From an uncultured Oscillospiraceae bacterium (GTDB taxonomy: Bacteria; Bacillota; Clostridia; Oscillospirales; Acutalibacteraceae): a stretch of 8,217 bases of DNA. The DNA lies in NCBI GenBank assembly GCA_902461995.1, contig CABQAA010000083.1, positions 1 through 8,217 of the forward strand, written 5' to 3'. The notes beneath the pieces were generated by a model, which saw nothing but the letters and a program-made list of their open reading frames with translations, was not told the origin of the DNA and did not search any database. Positions 4,840 through 8,217 of the stretch are shown in pieces (the stretch's first letter is position 1; each line of letters opens with the position of its first letter). The translations under genes were made by a program, and so were the position numbers.

Positions 4840-6558
4840 TTGAAAAACCGGAAACCGCACCGCCTGAGACGGGTTTGGGAGTTCGCCAAGAAATATACGG
4901 GTCTGTTTATCGTGGCGGAGCTGTGCATTCTGGTTACCTACGCCGTGTCGCTGTTTCTGCCGCAGAATCTGGCGGTGCTGACCGACCAGGTCCTCGTCGG
5001 AGGGATGCACGAGATGCTTCCCCTGGTCATCCGCAACTACGCGGTTCTGTTTGTCACGGCGATGGTGTTCAACCTGATCTATGCCTACACCTGGCAGACC
5101 CTGCAGAACCGGTATGTAGTCGACGTCAAGAACGCCGTGTTTGAGAAGGCCATCCACGCCCGGGCTTCCTTCCTGTCCCATATGAACAGCGGTGACGTGA
5201 TGAGCCGCATCGACGGGGACAGCGAACAGTTTCTGCATGTCATCCAGCGCAATTTGTTTCATTTTGTCAATTCCCTTCTGCTCTGTGCAGGGATTCTCTA
5301 CATGGTCGGACGGATCAACGTGGGGATCGCGGTCATATTGGTTTTAGCCGCCGCCCTGCCGATTGCCATGACACGGCTGTGCGGCAAGCTGACCGAATCC
5401 TATTCCGCGAAGAGACGGGAGATTACGGGGGCGTATACCGGCCGGCTTTTTGAAATTCTCAAAGGATTTCGGGAAATCCGCCTGCTCGGCGCACAGCGGT
5501 GGGCGTCCGGCCAGGTCATCCCGCCGCTGCGGCGCCTTATCACGCTGGGGAACCGCGTGCGGTGGATGGACTTTCTGGTTGGCAAGGGTGTTTATCTGAT
5601 CAATCTGGCGGCGTCCCTTGTTATTTACGGGTACGCGGCGAGGCTGATTTATGCCGGCCGCATGTCGATCGGGCAGTTTCTCGCCGTGATCGAATATGTG
5701 GCATTGATGCACAAGAAATTCAACTGGATGCTGCGCATCTATCTCGATTGGTTTGCCCGCCGGGTCAGCATCGACCGGGTCAACGAGGTGCTGAATACCG
5801 AAGAGGAAGGCACGGCCGGACAGGCGCTGCCGGTGGTGGACCGGGTGGTATTCGATCACGTGACCTTCGGGTATGAGGACAAGCCGGTCCTGCGGAACGT
5901 GTCCTTCGAGATCGGCCAGGGTGAAAAGGTGGCGGTCGTCGGGGCGAGCGGCGCCGGCAAGACGACGATGATGGATCTGTTCCTCCGGCTGTACGATCCC
6001 TGGTCGGGAACGGTGCGGATCAACGGGGAGACGGCGGATGCATTTTCCCTGTCCGATCTGCGCAGCCGGATCGGCGTCGTATCCCAGGACATCCGCCTCT
6101 TCGAAGGAACTGTGAGAGAGAATCTCCTGCTTGGCCGGGAGGGGACGGACGAACAGTTGTGGGCGGCGCTGCAGCGGGTGGGGCTGGATGAGCTGATCCG
6201 GTGCATGCCCGGGGGACTCGATGAACGGATCGGCGGCAACAAGCGCGGGCTGTCCGGAGGGCAGCAGCAGCGGCTGATGATCGCCCGGCTGCTGCTCAGG
6301 CAGGTGTCGCTGATCCTCCTTGACGAGGCGACGTCGGCGCTGGATGTCGATATGGAGGAACAGGTCGCGGACGAGCTGCTCCATCTGGATGAGGACATCA
6401 CAGTGGTGGTCGTGTCCCACCGCTTTTCCGCTATACGAAACTGCGGCAAGGTCGTCGTGATTAATGACGGGGAAATCGAAGCGATGGGTTCACACGCACA
6501 GGTGCAGGCGGAATCCGGTACCTACCGCCGCCTCTTTGGGAAGGGGGGCGCGGCATGA
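4840..6558 (+). CDS. ABC exporter half-transporter, permease + ATPase (subunit 1)
   Basis: Half-size ABC exporter of 572 residues in the cytoplasmic membrane, presumed to pair with the next gene product and pump an unknown substrate (drug, lipid or peptide) outward using ATP. Membrane helices lie near residues 20-42, 62-85, 137-157, 160-178, 250-272 and 278-295. The ATPase domain runs from about 335 to 565: Walker A GASGAGKT 368-375, Q-loop Q416, signature LSGGQ 471-475, Walker B LILLDE 491-496 with catalytic Glu 496, D-loop SALD, and switch His 527. All motifs are consensus. There is no N-terminal C39 peptidase domain, so it is not a leader-peptide-cleaving bacteriocin exporter. The start is TTG, forced by a stop six bases upstream. 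Its stop overlaps the next ATG as ATGA, indicating translational coupling. It is probably controlled by the divergent AraC regulator. Confidence 0.92.
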   Translation: MKNRKPHRLRRVWEFAKKYTGLFIVAELCILVTYAVSLFLPQNLAVLTDQVLVGGMHEMLPLVIRNYAVLFVTAMVFNLIYAYTWQTLQNRYVVDVKNAVFEKAIHARASFLSHMNSGDVMSRIDGDSEQFLHVIQRNLFHFVNSLLLCAGILYMVGRINVGIAVILVLAAALPIAMTRLCGKLTESYSAKRREITGAYTGRLFEILKGFREIRLLGAQRWASGQVIPPLRRLITLGNRVRWMDFLVGKGVYLINLAASLVIYGYAARLIYAGRMSIGQFLAVIEYVALMHKKFNWMLRIYLDWFARRVSIDRVNEVLNTEEEGTAGQALPVVDRVVFDHVTFGYEDKPVLRNVSFEIGQGEKVAVVGASGAGKTTMMDLFLRLYDPWSGTVRINGETADAFSLSDLRSRIGVVSQDIRLFEGTVRENLLLGREGTDEQLWAALQRVGLDELIRCMPGGLDERIGGNKRGLSGGQQQRLMIARLLLRQVSLILLDEATSALDVDMEEQVADELLHLDEDITVVVVSHRFSAIRNCGKVVVINDGEIEAMGSHAQVQAESGTYRRLFGKGGAA

Positions 6559-8217
6559 AACTCGGACGCTGGGATGTATTTCGACGGATAAAGCCCTATA
6601 TCAAAGAATGCCGCTGGCTCATCGTCGTCATGCTGATCTGCAGTGCAGCGGCAATCCCCGTGACCCTGGTCAATCCGGTGTTCTTCCAGATCCTGGTCGA
6701 CGATGTGCTGCGGGAGCGGCAGACGGCGCGGTTTTCCGTCGTGATCGCGGGGCTGCTGCTCATCTATGTGTGCCGCCTTCTGCTGGACGGGACGCAGATG
6801 ACGGTGAGCAATCGGCTGCTCAACCGCTTTACGCTGTCGCTGCGCACGGATATCTGGAACATCTACAAGCGTCTGCCGCTGGTGGCATTTGAAAAGGAAA
6901 AGACGGGCAACTGGAAAATGCGGCTGATGGACGATGTGGACAGCCTCGGCAGTTTTATGGGCGATCAGGTGGTCGGCTATCTCTTCAGCGCGGCGACGGC
7001 TTTCTTCACCATCCTTCTCACGCTGCGGATGAGCTGGCTGATGACCCTATGCTGTTCCCTGACCATCCCGTTGGTGTTTTTTCTCAACGCATGGATCGGA
7101 CGGGGTACCGGACGGATCAATGAGGAGATCCGGCAGGTCAAGCAGAATTACAACTCCTTCACACACGATGCCCTGCAGTACTGGAAGGAGATCAAGCTCC
7201 AGAACGCCGAAGCAACCTTCATCGACCGTTATCACGTTTATAGAAAACGGCTGGCAGAGCTGGGATACCGCTGGATCCGGTACTGGCTGTACGCCGAGAT
7301 TTTCAACGATTTCAAGGCCAATTATCTGACCAAGGTACTCGTTTACATCATCGGGGCCTTTTTCGTCATCCGGGGACAGATCACCGTGGGGCAACTGATC
7401 CTGTTTGGAGAATATTTCTCGATGCTGTTCACGTCCCTGGACGCGATCAGCAGCAAAAATGCGAAGCTGCGCACCAACGCGCCGTTTTACCGTCGGGTGT
7501 TCGAGACGCTGTCGTTTGCCGTCGAAGAGGACGGAGAGACCGAACGGCCGCTGCTGGGGGAAGTCAGCGCCGAGGCTGTCCGGTACGGCTACCGGAAGGA
7601 CGAGCCGGTTCTGAAAGACGTGTCCCTGCATCTGGAGCCGGGCGGATACACCGCCCTGGTGGGGCACAGCGGCTGCGGGAAAACGACGCTGGCCAAGCTG
7701 TTGCTGCTCCTGTACCGGCCGGAGGCCGGCTGCATCCGATACGACGGGGAGAATGCGGCGCAGCTGGATCGGCAGATGCTGTTTCAGCGGATCGGCATGG
7801 TGATGCAGGACAGCTATCTGTTCAACATGAGCATCCGGGACAATCTGCTCCTCGCCAAAGAGGGCGCGAGCGAGGCGGAACTGCTGGATGCGTGTGAAAA
7901 GGCGAGCATCCGGGATTTTGTCATCGGTCTGCCCCAGGGACTGGATACCGAGATCGGGGAACGGGGTGTCCGTCTGTCGGGCGGGCAGCGGCAGCGGCTG
8001 GCCATCGCCCGCGCCCTACTCCGAAATCCCCGGCTGCTTTTGTTCGACGAGGCGACCAGCTCTCTGGACAGGATGGCGGAGGACCGGGTCAACGAAGCGG
8101 TCCGGGAAGCCGCGGGACAGGCGACGCTGCTGGTCATCTCTCACAAACCGTCGGCCGTGCTGCATGCGGAGCAGATCGTGGTCATGGACGACGGCCGGGT
8201 GGTGGATGCCGGTACGC
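6555..8217 (+). CDS. ABC exporter half-transporter, permease + ATPase (subunit 2), 3'-truncated by window edge
   Basis: Second half-transporter, beginning MKLGRWDVFRRIKPYIKECR and open to the right edge; 554 residues are visible, so only a short tail is missing. Membrane helices lie near residues 20-42, 60-78, 138-157, 159-180, 243-272 and 276-294. The ATPase domain starts near 337: Walker A GHSGCGKT 370-377, Q-loop Q418, signature LSGGQ 474-478, Walker B LLLFDE 494-499 with Glu 499, D-loop SSLD, and switch His 530. ATG 6555 overlaps the preceding TGA, and the G-rich stretch at 6538-6548 lies 6 bases upstream as binding site. With subunit 1 it most likely forms a heterodimer. Both subunits keep the catalytic Glu and an intact LSGGQ, so neither ATP site looks degenerate, unlike many heterodimeric exporters. 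Substrate unknown. Confidence 0.92.
   Translation, partial: MKLGRWDVFRRIKPYIKECRWLIVVMLICSAAAIPVTLVNPVFFQILVDDVLRERQTARFSVVIAGLLLIYVCRLLLDGTQMTVSNRLLNRFTLSLRTDIWNIYKRLPLVAFEKEKTGNWKMRLMDDVDSLGSFMGDQVVGYLFSAATAFFTILLTLRMSWLMTLCCSLTIPLVFFLNAWIGRGTGRINEEIRQVKQNYNSFTHDALQYWKEIKLQNAEATFIDRYHVYRKRLAELGYRWIRYWLYAEIFNDFKANYLTKVLVYIIGAFFVIRGQITVGQLILFGEYFSMLFTSLDAISSKNAKLRTNAPFYRRVFETLSFAVEEDGETERPLLGEVSAEAVRYGYRKDEPVLKDVSLHLEPGGYTALVGHSGCGKTTLAKLLLLLYRPEAGCIRYDGENAAQLDRQMLFQRIGMVMQDSYLFNMSIRDNLLLAKEGASEAELLDACEKASIRDFVIGLPQGLDTEIGERGVRLSGGQRQRLAIARALLRNPRLLLFDEATSSLDRMAEDRVNEAVREAAGQATLLVISHKPSAVLHAEQIVVMDDGRVVDAGT

Noticed and set aside
4824..5144. Alternative + strand reading from ATG 4824 through the start of the first ABC gene
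   Set aside because: Out of frame with the exporter, Arg/Gly-rich, and ends without any domain.
5344..6420. Long - strand open frame opposite the first ABC gene
   Set aside because: Antisense of consensus ATPase motifs; composition (His, Pro, Arg, Gln) is typical of a shadow frame.

Overview
The window looks like chromosomal DNA of a fairly G+C-rich Gram-positive bacterium, most likely an anaerobic Clostridia-type Bacillota. The support is the set of gene families (a UMF1-type MFS carrier, an AraC-type regulator beside a paired ABC exporter, a NapA/GerN-like antiporter and a very cysteine-rich protein of a type I associate with Clostridia), the strong AGGAGG-type ribosome binding sites, and two TTG starts. 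No rRNA, tRNA, CRISPR array, insertion sequence or phage gene was seen. The genus cannot be read from the sequence.

Layout. (1) Positions 1-1184, + strand: the C-terminal part of a UMF1/Atg22-like MFS transporter with a long extra loop; its 5' end lies outside the window. (2) 1258-1287: a hairpin terminator shared with the convergent gene on its right. (3) 1331-2137, - strand: a 268-residue protein with 28 cysteines and a tandem Cys-rich heptad. (4) 2138-2366: an intergenic stretch with two hairpins and promoter candidates for the Cys-rich gene. (5) 2367-3578, - strand: a monovalent cation/proton antiporter of the CPA2 type, starting at TTG. (6) 3724-4665, - strand: an AraC-family regulator with two CxxC pairs in its sensor half. 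(7) 4666-4839: a divergent control region rich in dyads. (8) 4840-6558 and 6555-8217, + strand: two half-size ABC exporter subunits (permease plus ATPase), overlapping by ATGA; the second runs off the right edge with about 554 residues visible.

How they may work together. The AraC regulator is divergent from the ABC pair, the classic arrangement for an effector-responsive regulator controlling an export pump. The antiporter lies downstream of the regulator on the same strand without a convincing terminator between them, so part of its expression may come from read-through, although it also has its own promoter candidate. The UMF1 carrier and the Cys-rich protein appear to be separate transcription units.

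The parts least explained by known families are the Cys-rich protein, the control region at 4691-4834 (a nested dyad and a three-arm set of mutually exclusive inverted repeats), the inverted repeat around the antiporter promoter, and the long extracytoplasmic insert in the MFS carrier. I found no clear evidence of a complete, unprecedented multi-gene system.
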